The notes: a model not told the origin generated them from the sequence alone. Counted from the stretch's first letter, positions 50,508 to 59,898 are shown. The stretch: 64,000 bases of DNA from CAZBSE01 sp964578625 (GCA_964578625.1 CAZODQ010000004.1:1-64000); one strand, 5' to 3'. Program-made: numbers and translations.

Positions 50508-51599
50508 ATGAGTAAATCTGTAGATGGTATAATATGCAGGAATAAAAAAACTACCAGTAAAGAGATAAGCTTCTTTGACAAATATCTCTCATTGTGGGTT
50601 GTCCTATGCATCGGTACAGGAGTAGCCATAGGCAAGTTCCTGCCGACCGTACCCGATACCTTAAGCAGATTTGAATACGCTCATGTATCTATCCCGGTGG
50701 CAGTTTTAATATGGCTTATGATCTATCCTATGATGCTAAAAGTGGATTTTGCTAGTATAGTAAATGCTACAAGAAAACCAAAAGGACTTGCAGTGACTAC
50801 AGTGACTAACTGGCTTATAAAGCCATTTACTATGTATGCTATTGCCTTTTTTTTCTTAAAAATAGTGTTTGCAAAGTTTATACCCCAGGCACTTTCAACT
50901 GAATATCTGGCTGGTGCAATACTTCTGGGAGCTGCTCCCTGTACAGCTATGGTATTTGTATGGAGTCATCTGTCTGATGGGGATTCTGCATATACTCTGG
51001 TACAGGTAGCAGTAAACGATATCATAATACTAGTTGCCTTTGCCCCGATTGTCGCTTTACTTCTGGGTATCAGCAAGGTGATTGTCCCATACAATACTCT
51101 ATTATTGTCTGTTTTATTATTTGTGGTCATCCCGTTTTCAACTGGTTATATTACAAGGACCCTGGTTATAAGGAAGAAGGGGATCAGGTATTTTGAGGGT
51201 ATATTTGTGAAAAAATTCAGTAAGGTGACTATTACAGGGCTACTTCTGACTCTAGTCATTATCTTTGCATTCCAGGGAGAAATAATTTTAGCCAATCCTG
51301 TCCATATCGTACTGATCGCAGTACCGCTGATCATACAAACTTTTTTAATATTTACTATTGCCTACGGGTGGGCTAAGGCCTGGAGGATTCCCCACAATAT
51401 CGCTGCTCCCGGGGCAATGATAGGCGCAAGTAATTTCTTTGAGCTGGCAGTCGCAGTTGCGATTTCGTTGTTCGGCATTAACTCGGGGGCTACGCTGGCT
51501 ACAGTCGTGGGGGTCCTGGTAGAAGTGCCTCTTATGCTGACTCTGGTCAGAATAGCAAATAATACAAGAAATTGGTTTCCAAAGACGTCAAGACCCTGA
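50508..51599 (+). CDS. acr3: arsenite efflux transporter ACR3
   Basis: 363 residues, ten transmembrane helices. ACR3 signatures: LWVVLCIGTGVAIGKFLP, ILLGAAPCTAMVFVWSHL with the essential Cys, and a GASNFFELAVAVAISLFGINSG near the C-terminus. It exports arsenite using the membrane potential. GGAGGTGTT precedes the ATG. Last plus-strand gene of the cluster; 4 bases separate its stop from the convergent BASS gene. Confidence 0.93.
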   Translation: MSKSVDGIICRNKKTTSKEISFFDKYLSLWVVLCIGTGVAIGKFLPTVPDTLSRFEYAHVSIPVAVLIWLMIYPMMLKVDFASIVNATRKPKGLAVTTVTNWLIKPFTMYAIAFFFLKIVFAKFIPQALSTEYLAGAILLGAAPCTAMVFVWSHLSDGDSAYTLVQVAVNDIIILVAFAPIVALLLGISKVIVPYNTLLLSVLLFVVIPFSTGYITRTLVIRKKGIRYFEGIFVKKFSKVTITGLLLTLVIIFAFQGEIILANPVHIVLIAVPLIIQTFLIFTIAYGWAKAWRIPHNIAAPGAMIGASNFFELAVAVAISLFGINSGATLATVVGVLVEVPLMLTLVRIANNTRNWFPKTSRP

Positions 51600-51603
51600 T
51601 TTT

Positions 51604-52518
51604 CTATGAAGGGCTTATCCTTCTAGCCCGGAAACTTAAATAAAGAAGGAAAATAATCAAAAAGACACTTGATATTGTACCAGGAAGAGATGCCCTGTCT
51701 CCAAATAGTGCCAGTGAAGTGGCGACAGCAAAACCGGCATTTTTAATAGTCCCTAGGAGTATTATGCAGCTGGAAAGCCCTGGGCCAATTTTTAATCTTT
51801 TAGTTATAAACTCATACAGAAAACCCAGTCCTATGATGGTCACGAGGCAGATGATAGATATTTTACCAAGTATCTCCGGTTCGTTAAAGAAAACACTACG
51901 GTTAAGTCCTATGGCTGTAAAGATGACTATAAACAGGCCCCAGTTTACTAAAGGTCCCCTGAATTTAAGTATGTATTTGTCTATTTTGATTTTTATGAAT
52001 ATCTGTGATAGTAAAAAGGGTGCTATTATGAGTTCAGCAAACACAATAATCAGCCTCAGCGGCTGAATAAAACTCTGGCCGACAAGAATAATGCCTGCTA
52101 GCGGTATTATAACAATTGCCGTAATATATGATCCGATTACTCCTATAAGTGAAAATCTTACATCTCCTCCCAGTATGCCTGTAAAGGGGGGTATTGCTAC
52201 CCCCGGAGGGGCAAAAGCTATGATGACAAAGCCGGTCCAGAGTTCTTTCTGAGGGACGATAAACCATGCCATAGTGAGCATGACTGCTGCAAAAACGAAA
52301 TAATTTAGAAATATAGTCAAAAATATGGGCTTTACAAGGCTTTTTAAAGGAAGAAATGATTTTAGCGTGATCTGTGTCATCGATACGGTCATAACAATAG
52401 CCAGAGCAGGCAGAGTCAGATGTCTTGCCCATCCTATATAATTGCCTATGGATAATCCAAGAATTAAGGCTAATATAAAAATGAAATTTCTGTTTTTTAA
52501 AATTCTTACTATAAACAA
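51604..52518 (-). CDS. bile acid:Na+ symporter (BASS) superfamily transporter
   Basis: 304 residues from a TTG start, with about nine or ten transmembrane helices. LALAIVMTVSMTQITLKSF-like N-terminal region, FAPPGVAIPPFTGILGGD, and LGTIKNAGFAVATSLALFG fit the BASS fold also shared by ACR3, but the ACR3 Cys signature is not seen. Substrate unknown. It faces acr3 and is read from the opposite side, so it may not belong to the arsenic operon. Confidence 0.82.
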   Translation of the reverse strand: MFIVRILKNRNFIFILALILGLSIGNYIGWARHLTLPALAIVMTVSMTQITLKSFLPLKSLVKPIFLTIFLNYFVFAAVMLTMAWFIVPQKELWTGFVIIAFAPPGVAIPPFTGILGGDVRFSLIGVIGSYITAIVIIPLAGIILVGQSFIQPLRLIIVFAELIIAPFLLSQIFIKIKIDKYILKFRGPLVNWGLFIVIFTAIGLNRSVFFNEPEILGKISIICLVTIIGLGFLYEFITKRLKIGPGLSSCIILLGTIKNAGFAVATSLALFGDRASLPGTISSVFLIIFLLYLSFRARRISPS

Positions 52519-52869
52519 TATGCCAGATTTATTGCCCTAAGTTTTAATATTTTTAATGTTGCAGAGCCTTTTGCCTATTTTACAGAAGAAGTTTTTTTGA
52601 TTTCCACCAGCCTACTGAAAGTACTATAACTATTATATTTATTTTACTGCAACTTAACAAATTTACGCTGTATTGGCCAGATTCATTAAAAAATGCGGTT
52701 ATTTTTGGAAAATTTATACCTTATTTTTAAAATATTGGAAATTTTTATTATAAATATCATATTTTTTATAAAAAGTGATATAATGACAACGAAAATTTTA
52801 AAAATCGTACTTTTTTAATTATTTTTTACGAATATGGTGTATATTTGTAATTTTTAAGGAGTGATATTA
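52519..52869. other. A+T-rich divergent intergenic region
   Basis: 351 bases between the minus-strand transporter and the plus-strand operon. A TATAAT (52779-52784) is a plausible -10 for the operon, without a convincing -35. I looked for T-box, leader-peptide and attenuator features of amino-acid operons and saw none. Confidence 0.5.
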
Positions 52870-54102
52870 GTGAGAGAATTAGATTTGCTTACCGAATTTT
52901 CGCAGAAAGCAGGCACAAAATTAGATCCAAAGAACATAAAAATTGACGATACTACCTTAAGAGACGGGGAACAGACTGCCGGTGTAGTGTTTGCGAATGA
53001 TGAAAAAGTATATATTGCAAAAATGCTGGATAAAATAGGAGTACACCAGATTGAAGCTGGAATACCCGCAATGGGGGGAGATGAAAAGGAAGCAATTAAG
53101 AGGATCGCATCACTTGGTCTTAACTGCAGTGTGCTGGGCTGGAACAGAGCGGTAAAATCAGATGTTGATGCTTCAATCGAGTGCGGGGTTGATGCAGTAG
53201 CTATTTCAATATCATCTTCCGATATACATATTGAACATAAGCTTATGAAGAGTAGAGAATGGGTTCTGGAAAGTGTTAAGACCTGCGTGGATTATGCCAA
53301 GGGGTTTAATCTCTATGTATCGGTAAATGCTGAAGATGCTTCAAGGTCTGATATGGAATTTCTTCTCCAGTTTGCCAGAACGGCAAGAGATACCGGTGCG
53401 GACAGGTTGAGGTATTGCGATACACTGGGCATCCTTGATCCTTTTGAGACTTTTATAAGGGTTAAAAATATTATTAATATAATCGGAATAGATGTTGAGA
53501 TGCATACGCATAATGATTTTGGAATGGCTATTGCCAACGCCATAGCAGGGATCAAAGCAGGAGCAACTCATGTCAATACAACTATTAATGGTCTGGGTGA
53601 GAGAGCAGGCAATGCTGCATTTGAAGAACTGGTCATGGCTTTAAAATATATTGAGGGAGTGGATATGGGATTTAATACCACTCTTTTCCGAACACTGTCC
53701 GAATATGTAGCAAAGGCTTCCAACAGGATTATCCCTACTTGGAAGCCGATAGTAGGGGGAAAACTGTTTGTTTATGAAAGTGAAAGTAAAGTCTCGGGCA
53801 TACTGTCAGATACTGAGACATACGAGTTATTTAACGAAAAGGATGTAGGCCTGGAAAGAAATGTGATACTGGGAAAATATTCAGGAGTGAATACCATAAT
53901 CTATAAACTTGATACGCTGGGTTTTAAAGTCAGTCATAAAGAGGCAGAAGAACTGGCTGAAATAATAAGAGATAAAACGGTATCTCTTAAAAGAGCTCTT
54001 TTTGATAGTGAAATTATTGATGTCTATAAGTCTTATAAAAACAGGTCATCCAGGAGCAGAGCAAGTAAAAAGGGAGGAAAAAATGGAAGCGGCAGAAAAT
54101 AA
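52870..54102 (+). CDS. homocitrate/isopropylmalate/Re-citrate synthase-like protein 1
   Basis: 410 residues from GTG 52870, 8 bases after AAGGAG; the GTG at 52861 overlaps that site and was rejected. DRE-TIM metallolyase barrel: DDTTLRDGEQTAGVVF, AISISSSDIHI, SVNAEDASRSD, HTHNDFGMAIANAIAGIKAG and NGLGERAGNAAFEELVMAL. The second-domain motif HESGIHADG of the family is replaced by YESESKVSGILSD, while GKYSG persists. It condenses acetyl-CoA with a 2-oxoacid, but which one is unclear. It overlaps its paralogue by 20 bases. The end is Ser/Lys/Gly-rich. Confidence 0.85.
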   Translation: MRELDLLTEFSQKAGTKLDPKNIKIDDTTLRDGEQTAGVVFANDEKVYIAKMLDKIGVHQIEAGIPAMGGDEKEAIKRIASLGLNCSVLGWNRAVKSDVDASIECGVDAVAISISSSDIHIEHKLMKSREWVLESVKTCVDYAKGFNLYVSVNAEDASRSDMEFLLQFARTARDTGADRLRYCDTLGILDPFETFIRVKNIINIIGIDVEMHTHNDFGMAIANAIAGIKAGATHVNTTINGLGERAGNAAFEELVMALKYIEGVDMGFNTTLFRTLSEYVAKASNRIIPTWKPIVGGKLFVYESESKVSGILSDTETYELFNEKDVGLERNVILGKYSGVNTIIYKLDTLGFKVSHKEAEELAEIIRDKTVSLKRALFDSEIIDVYKSYKNRSSRSRASKKGGKNGSGRK

Positions 54103-55237
54103 AAGATATGTAAATATTATAGATACGACTCTAAGAAATGGTGAACAGACTGCAGGAGTAGTTTTTTCCAAACATGAAAAAATCAGAATAGTTAAAATGC
54201 TGGACGAGATTGGTATTCCGGAGGTTGAAGTGGGCACTCCTTCTTTAGGTATTGTAGAAAGAGAGATAATAAGCGAAGTTATGAAGGAGGAGTTTAACTG
54301 CAGGATATTTGCTTACTGCGAAGCCGAACCGGAGAATATAAAATATGCTGCCCAGTGCGGAGTTAAAAATGTAATTATAAATATTTCCACTTCTGACATA
54401 CATATAAGGGAAAAATATAAGAAAAACAGGACATGGGTTATAAATAAATTGAGGGAGACTATAAAAGCTGCTAAAAAGAATGGTATTAGTTTTATTATAA
54501 GTGCAGAGGATGCCACACGTACTGATCTTGAGTTTCTATTAAGGATTATTTCCATTGCCAGAAAAAAAGGTGCATACAGGTTTAGAATCTGTGATACTGT
54601 AAGCAAACTTGACCCATTCAGGACCTTTTTGCTTATAAACACCATATCAAGCGCTGTGGATTTTCCGCTGGAAGTCTACAATCATAATGATTTTGGCATG
54701 GCAACTGCTAATGGAATGGCAGCTGTAAGAGGAGGTGCCTCAAGTCTTGTAGTCAGTGTAGGCGGATTGGGGGAAGGCACAGGTAATGCAGCAATGGAAG
54801 AGATCATAATGGCGCTGAAATATCTAGAGAATATAGAACTGGGAATAAAAACTTCAAAGTTCAGGGAAATAGCTGAATATGTGTCCAGAGCTTCGGCCAG
54901 AGCCATCCCTGTCTGGAAAGCAATTGTAGGAACAAATATATTTGCTCATGAATCGGGAATACATGCAGATGGTGTTATCAAAAATCCAAAAAACTATGAA
55001 GTGTTTAATCCCGGTGAGGTAGGATTGACAAGGCAGCTGGTTGTAGGCAAACATTCCGGTTCACATACCATACTGCACAAGTTTAAGGAGTTTGATATAG
55101 AACTAACAGACAAACAGGCAAATGATATACTCAGCATGGCGAGAGCCATGTCAGTAGACCAAAAAAGGCCGCTTTTTGATAAAGAACTTATGTATATTTA
55201 TAATGAATATAATAAAAAGAAGAAAAAACAGGATTAA
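54083..55237 (+). CDS. homocitrate/isopropylmalate/Re-citrate synthase-like protein 2
   Basis: 384 residues from ATG 54083 after GGGAGGAAAAA; an in-frame ATG at 54002 lies well inside the previous gene and was rejected. IDTTLRNGEQTAGVVFSKHEK, NISTSDIHI, NHNDFGMATANGMAAVRGG, GGLGEGTGNAAMEEIIMALKYLE and AHESGIHADG with GKHSG form the complete NifV/homocitrate-synthase-type barrel plus second domain. No LeuA regulatory (LeuA dimer) domain is seen, so feedback by leucine is unlikely. Tandem with a diverged paralogue, suggesting two different condensations or a heteromer. Confidence 0.88.
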   Translation: MEAAENKRYVNIIDTTLRNGEQTAGVVFSKHEKIRIVKMLDEIGIPEVEVGTPSLGIVEREIISEVMKEEFNCRIFAYCEAEPENIKYAAQCGVKNVIINISTSDIHIREKYKKNRTWVINKLRETIKAAKKNGISFIISAEDATRTDLEFLLRIISIARKKGAYRFRICDTVSKLDPFRTFLLINTISSAVDFPLEVYNHNDFGMATANGMAAVRGGASSLVVSVGGLGEGTGNAAMEEIIMALKYLENIELGIKTSKFREIAEYVSRASARAIPVWKAIVGTNIFAHESGIHADGVIKNPKNYEVFNPGEVGLTRQLVVGKHSGSHTILHKFKEFDIELTDKQANDILSMARAMSVDQKRPLFDKELMYIYNEYNKKKKKQD

Positions 55238-55247
55238 AGGAGTTTTT

Positions 55248-56504
55248 TTGGGAAAGACGATTTCTGAGAAGATTATAAGCGAGCACTCTGGTAAAGAACT
55301 GAGTGCAGGAGATATTGCAGTTGTGGATGTGGATGTGGTTATGTCCCATGACGGTACCGGGCCCCTGGCAGTCAGTCAGGCTGAAAAAATGGGTTTCGGA
55401 GGTGTAAAGAATCCTGATAAGTCCATTTTTTTTATAGACCATGCCGCACCAAGCCCAAGAAAAGAACTTTCAAACGCACATATAGTTTTAAAGGATTTTG
55501 CGGCTCTGACAGGAGCAGTATTAAAAGGTATCGGAGAGGGCATTTGCCACCAGATACTGGTGGAGTCATACGCCTGCCCGGGTGATATAGTAATAGGGGC
55601 AGATTCGCATACCTGCACTCCGGGTGCTCTTGGAGCTTTTTCTACCGGAATGGGCTCTACGGATATCGCGGTAGGTTATGTACTGGCTAAAACCTGGCTC
55701 ATGGTTCCTCATACGATTAAAGTGAATTTTAATAGAAAGATCAATAAAGGAGTATTTGCCAAAGATTTAATTATTTATTTAATTGGAAGAATCACTTCTG
55801 ATGGAGCAACTTACAAGGCTCTTGAATTCGGCGGTGAGGTTGGAGCCAGGCTGGGCATGGATGATAGATTCACTATTTCAAATATGGCAGTGGAAGCAGG
55901 AGCAAAAGCAGGTATTTTCCCTTCTGATGAGATTACAAGAAAATATCTGGAAAACCAGGGAAGAAAAAATTGCTTCAGGGAAATATCAGCGGATAAAGGA
56001 GCAAAATATGAAAAGATCTTAGATATTGACTGTTCTGTTATTGAGCCAATGGTTTCACAACCTCATACTGTGGATAATGCTTTACCTGTAAGCAGCCTGG
56101 AAAAAGTTATGATTGACCAGGTATTTATAGGGACCTGTACCAACGGCAGGTTCAGCGATTTAAAGATTGCAGCAGATATTCTTAAGGATAGGAAAGTGGC
56201 AGAGGGTGTAAGACTCATTGTAGTCCCGGCTTCGAAAAGTACGTACCTTGAAGCTCTTGAAAAAGGAGTTATAAAAACATTTATAGACAGCGGGGCGGTA
56301 ATACAATCCCCGGGATGCGGTCCATGTGTAGGTGTCCACCAGGGAGTACTTGGTGATGGAGAGGTATGCCTTTCGACTCAGAACAGGAATTTTAAAGGGA
56401 GAATGGGAAACCCGAATTCTTTCATTTACCTTTCTTCTCCCGCAACGGCCGCATGGAGTGCAGTCAAAGGTTATATTGCAGATCCAAGGGAGGTTTTAGG
56501 ATAA
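55248..56504 (+). CDS. leuC: 3-isopropylmalate dehydratase/homoaconitase large subunit
   Basis: 418 residues from TTG 55248 after AAAGGAG; in-frame ATGs further upstream are in the preceding gene. Aconitase fold with VVMSHDGTGPLAVSQAEKMG, GADSHTCTPGALGAFSTGMGSTDIAVGYVLAKTW and the [4Fe-4S] ligands in GTCTNGRFSD and PGCGPCVGVHQG. It belongs to the short LeuC2/AksD type that acts on isopropylmalate, homocitrate, homoaconitate or citrate depending on the organism. It partners the small subunit that starts one base before its stop ends. Confidence 0.92.
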   Translation: MGKTISEKIISEHSGKELSAGDIAVVDVDVVMSHDGTGPLAVSQAEKMGFGGVKNPDKSIFFIDHAAPSPRKELSNAHIVLKDFAALTGAVLKGIGEGICHQILVESYACPGDIVIGADSHTCTPGALGAFSTGMGSTDIAVGYVLAKTWLMVPHTIKVNFNRKINKGVFAKDLIIYLIGRITSDGATYKALEFGGEVGARLGMDDRFTISNMAVEAGAKAGIFPSDEITRKYLENQGRKNCFREISADKGAKYEKILDIDCSVIEPMVSQPHTVDNALPVSSLEKVMIDQVFIGTCTNGRFSDLKIAADILKDRKVAEGVRLIVVPASKSTYLEALEKGVIKTFIDSGAVIQSPGCGPCVGVHQGVLGDGEVCLSTQNRNFKGRMGNPNSFIYLSSPATAAWSAVKGYIADPREVLG

Positions 56505-57025
56505 TGTCCGGCAAAAAAAATATATCTAAAGTTCTAGTCGGAAAAAGTTTTAAATTCGGCGATGATATTTCAACTGATTTGATTATCCCGGGAAGATATT
56601 TTCACTTAAGGTCTGATATGCAGAAGCTTGCAGAACATGTTCTTGAAGACGCCGACCCGGATTTTGCAGGGAAAGTAAAACCCGGAGATTTTGTGGTGGG
56701 GGGCAAAAATTTCGGCCTTGGCTCAAGCAGAGAACATGCACCGGCGGTATTAAAGATAGCCGGTGCAGGAGCAGTACTTGCCAAGTCCTTTGCCCGCATA
56801 TTCTTCAGAAACAGTATCAATATAGGATTGCCTGTGATGATCTGTGATACCGATAAGATCGAAAGCGGGGATATACTGGAGATAGATTTTAAAAAAGGGA
56901 TAATCAACAACAGGACGGGCAATTTGAAGTTGGAATTCAATCCTCTGCCGGAAGTAATGATAAAGATATTAAATGACGGCGGGCTTATTAACCACATTAT
57001 AAAAAATAAAGGTTTCAATCTATGA
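56504..57025 (+). CDS. leuD: 3-isopropylmalate dehydratase/homoaconitase small subunit
   Basis: 173 residues from ATG 56504, which overlaps the leuC stop by one base and follows GGGAGG. FGDDISTDLIIPGRYFHL and VGGKNFGLGSSREHAPAVLKIAGAGAVLAKSFARIFFRNSINIGLPV are the LeuD swivel-domain hallmarks. The loop after DLIIPGRYFH sets substrate range; I cannot decide leucine versus homocitrate or citrate from it. It overlaps the dehydrogenase by 4 bases. Confidence 0.93.
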   Translation: MSGKKNISKVLVGKSFKFGDDISTDLIIPGRYFHLRSDMQKLAEHVLEDADPDFAGKVKPGDFVVGGKNFGLGSSREHAPAVLKIAGAGAVLAKSFARIFFRNSINIGLPVMICDTDKIESGDILEIDFKKGIINNRTGNLKLEFNPLPEVMIKILNDGGLINHIIKNKGFNL

Positions 57026-58113
57026 AGCATACGATAACTCTGATACCCGGGGACGGCATAGGACCGGAAATAACCAGGGCAATGGTTAAAGTCGTTGAGG
57101 CAACTGGAATAGATATCAAATGGGATACGGTCAATGCCGGGGCAGAGGTTTATAAGCAAGAAGGTACGGTTCTTCCGGATAGTGTTATAAGTTCACTTAA
57201 GAAAAACAAGGTAGGGATAAAAGGTCCTATTACTACACCTGTAGGAACAGGATTTAGAAGTGTTAATGTGGCCATGAGGAAATTATTCGATCTGTATGCA
57301 TGTATCAGGCCCTGCAAGAGCTACCCGGGCGTTAAAAGCAGGTACAGTGGTATAGATCTGGTTATAATCAGGGAAAATACTGAAGATCTTTATGCGGGAG
57401 TGGAGTTTAAAAAAGGTGAAGGGGATACAAAAGAGCTTATTGATTTCATTAGAAAAAAGAAGGATCTGGAGATCAGGAGCGATAGCGGAATAAGCATAAA
57501 GCCGATTTCCATGGCCGCTTCGGAAGATATAATCAGGTTTGCCTTTGAATATGCCCGTAAAAATAGCCGGAAAAAAGTTACCGGCGTACATAAGGCAAAT
57601 ATAATGAAATATTCCGATGGCCTGTTTCTTGAGGTCTTTAAAAAGATTGCACCGGAATATGATGATATAGAGTCAGAAGATAGGATCGTGGACAATATGT
57701 GTATGCAGCTGGTACAGAAACCTGAGCTCTATGATGTCATAGTTTTACCAAATCTATACGGAGATATAATCTCTGACCTTGCTGCCGGATTGGTTGGAGG
57801 ACTAGGTGTAGCTCCAGGCGGAAATATCGGGAAGGATATTGCATTGTTTGAGCCGACTCACGGCAGTGCTCCGAAGTATAAGGGACAGAACAGGGTAAAT
57901 CCGACCGCAATGATGCTTTCAGCTGTCTTAATGCTTAGATATATAGGAGAAAAAAAGCACGCGGAACTTCTTGAAAATGCGGTTGCAGAAAATATAAGAG
58001 AAGGAAAATATGTTACCTATGATTTAAAACCTGACAGAGATGATCCAACAGCTGTTGGAACAGATGAGTTTGCAGATGCAATTGTAGGAAAAATTGAAAA
58101 ATCTCGAGCCTGA
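57022..58113 (+). CDS. isocitrate/homoisocitrate/isopropylmalate dehydrogenase family
   Basis: 363 residues; NAD(P)-dependent beta-decarboxylating dehydrogenase. LIPGDGIGPEITRAMV, TPVGTGFRSVNVAMRKLFDLYACIRPCKSYPG, IIRENTEDLYAG, HKANIMKYSDGLFLEVF, LPNLYGDIISDLAAGLVGGLG and EPTHGSAPKYKGQNRVNP are all intact. SVNVAMRK with ENTEDLYAG looks more like NAD-isocitrate or homoisocitrate dehydrogenase than LeuB. It ends the operon and would oxidise the product of the dehydratase. Confidence 0.88.
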   Translation: MKHTITLIPGDGIGPEITRAMVKVVEATGIDIKWDTVNAGAEVYKQEGTVLPDSVISSLKKNKVGIKGPITTPVGTGFRSVNVAMRKLFDLYACIRPCKSYPGVKSRYSGIDLVIIRENTEDLYAGVEFKKGEGDTKELIDFIRKKKDLEIRSDSGISIKPISMAASEDIIRFAFEYARKNSRKKVTGVHKANIMKYSDGLFLEVFKKIAPEYDDIESEDRIVDNMCMQLVQKPELYDVIVLPNLYGDIISDLAAGLVGGLGVAPGGNIGKDIALFEPTHGSAPKYKGQNRVNPTAMMLSAVLMLRYIGEKKHAELLENAVAENIREGKYVTYDLKPDRDDPTAVGTDEFADAIVGKIEKSRA

Positions 58114-58133
58114 AAAGCGAGCTTAAAGAAACC

Positions 58134-58565
58134 TTATTGATTGGGGTAAGCCCCGTCTTCGATCAATATCCCGTTTATATAGACTATATCATCACTTCCG
58201 CCATCGACTCTGTCTATCCCATAACTTTCAAGAGTATAGCTGATGCCGGCAATAGAAGAATATTGATAGGGATTTTCCCATTTATCAAGTTCGGGAACCA
58301 TTTCCATTATACCGGAAACTTCCAGTGCTTCGGGAAAATCATCTTCTGCAGGATAGATATTTTGGACTGTAACGTATATCTGGAGGGCTTTGGTAATATT
58401 GCTCATTTCAGCTTCAGTGGCTGTTTCCATGACTCTGTTGGTTAAGAACGTGAAAGTTCGAGCAGAAAGACCTACAAGTACTGCTAAAACAATAATAACT
58501 ATAAGAAGTTCAACTAAAGTGAATCCTTTTTCTCCTTTAAATTTACTAAGACAATAGACGTCCAT
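58134..58565 (-). CDS. type II secretion/type IV pilin-like pseudopilin (GspG-like)
   Basis: 143 residues. The prepilin peptidase site is KGEKG|FTLVELLIVIIVLAVLVGLSA, with cleavage after Gly16 or so, Glu at +5 and a single hydrophobic helix. The C-terminal part, DKWENPYQYSS and DGGSDDIVYINGILIEDG, resembles GspG, including its acidic Ca-binding end. No other secretion or pilus gene is near, so it probably works with a system elsewhere in the genome. Convergent with the leu-type operon. Confidence 0.88.
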   Translation of the reverse strand: MDVYCLSKFKGEKGFTLVELLIVIIVLAVLVGLSARTFTFLTNRVMETATEAEMSNITKALQIYVTVQNIYPAEDDFPEALEVSGIMEMVPELDKWENPYQYSSIAGISYTLESYGIDRVDGGSDDIVYINGILIEDGAYPNQ

Positions 58566-58781
58566 TATAATTTAAATACTTTTTGCTTATATATCATAAT
58601 TATACCCAAAAATAGATAATTTAAGCATTTTTTTATCAGAACCGGTATGCTTTATGATAGTGAATGCTGTATATCGGTTTTATTTTCTTTAGTATATAAT
58701 AATAATCAATATATATAAATTGATTAAATCTGTGTAGAAATTTTTAAAAATTAAGAGAAGAAGCCTACATTTTAATTAATA

Positions 58782-59789
58782 ATGAATGATAAAGAGAGTA
58801 TTGATTTAAAGATTTTAAAAGCGATCTTTGGGATAGCGAGTTCTATCGGGTCTGAACTTGAACTAAAAAAAGTTTGCGACTTGATTGTTGAAAAAGTTTT
58901 TAGGGTAATAAACTGCAATGGATGTGCCATAATTCTAATAGATGAGGATGGGGTAAAACTGCAGAGTGATATTGGCTTTGGCAAAAATATCAAAAATGTG
59001 GAATTTACCAAGGAAATGCCTCTGATAAAGTATATTTTATCAACAAAAAATAAACTTTTTATAGGAAATATTGAAAATTCCTATTTCAAATACAGTATTC
59101 CCAAGGGAGAAAAGACAACTTCGATGATATGCATACCGATTATAGTAAGAGAAGAAGTAAGGGGAATTATTTATATTGATTCCAGAAAGACTAATGCCTT
59201 TTCAAGCAAGCATGAATACTTTTTAAATATACTGGCTCATGAAATATCGATTGCCATAGAGAGAGCATTGAATTATGAAGAGATAAAGAGATTGACTGTG
59301 GTGGATGAACTTACAGGTGTCTTTAACAGGAGAAAGTTTGATATTGATTTAAGGGATGCAGTAAATGAAGCCATAAGATATGTAAAGAGCCTGTCGCTTC
59401 TTATGATAGATATCGACCATTTTAAGAAATACAATGATTTTCACGGTCATCAAATGGGAGATATAATCTTAAAGAAAATAGGAAAAGTATTTATTGAGAA
59501 TAAGAGAACGACTGACAGGATATACCGTTACGGAGGAGAAGAATTTTCCGTAATCTGCAGTGAGACTAATAAGGAAAGTGCCAGGGTTTTTGCTGAGAGG
59601 CTGCGTGAAGTTGTAAGTAACGGAAGATTTGAGGGGGAGGAAAAAATAAAACCCCGCAGCAGTCTTACTATAAGTATCGGAGTTGCTAACTTTCCTTTTG
59701 ATGCTACAAAAATCGATTATTTAATAAAGTATGCCGATGACGCATTGTACAGGGCAAAGGCGGAAGGCAGAAACAAGGTAGTTGTATAG
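58782..59789 (+). CDS. GAF-GGDEF diguanylate cyclase
   Basis: 335 residues. A GAF sensor domain covers about 20-160 (FRVINCNGCAIILIDEDG, EEVRGIIYIDSRKTNAFSSKHEYFLNILAHEISIAIERA). The GGDEF domain begins VDELTGVFNRRKF; LSLLMIDIDHFKKYND and the active-site RYGGEEF are intact, so it should make cyclic di-GMP. A RxxD inhibitory site is not obvious. No transmembrane segment, so it senses a cytoplasmic signal. Monocistronic between the pseudopilin and the iron regulator. Confidence 0.94.
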   Translation: MNDKESIDLKILKAIFGIASSIGSELELKKVCDLIVEKVFRVINCNGCAIILIDEDGVKLQSDIGFGKNIKNVEFTKEMPLIKYILSTKNKLFIGNIENSYFKYSIPKGEKTTSMICIPIIVREEVRGIIYIDSRKTNAFSSKHEYFLNILAHEISIAIERALNYEEIKRLTVVDELTGVFNRRKFDIDLRDAVNEAIRYVKSLSLLMIDIDHFKKYNDFHGHQMGDIILKKIGKVFIENKRTTDRIYRYGGEEFSVICSETNKESARVFAERLREVVSNGRFEGEEKIKPRSSLTISIGVANFPFDATKIDYLIKYADDALYRAKAEGRNKVVV

Positions 59790-59824
59790 TTTCCGTAACA
59801 ATAGACTAAATTGTTTTTAGAAGT

Positions 59825-59867
59825 TTGACAAAGGTAATGTTTGGGTTTATAGTTAGATTTATCTAAC
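59825..59867 (+). promoter_or_regulatory. promoter and operator of the DtxR-type gene
   Basis: TTGACA (59825-59830), 17-base spacer, TATAGT (59848-59853). The inverted repeat GTTAGAT-TT-ATCTAAC (59852-59867) overlaps the -10 and the start region, suggesting autorepression. It resembles the inverted repeat before feoA. Confidence 0.8.
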
Positions 59868-59898
59868 ATTTTTAGATTAGATATAAAGTGAGAACAGT

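Noticed and set aside
51604..52518. Second acr3 arsenite pump
   Set aside because: It shares the BASS fold but lacks the ACR3 Cys signature and is in the opposite orientation.
52519..52869. T-box or leader-peptide attenuator before the 2-oxoacid elongation operon
   Set aside because: No T-box sequence, Leu-rich leader or terminator/antiterminator pair could be found.
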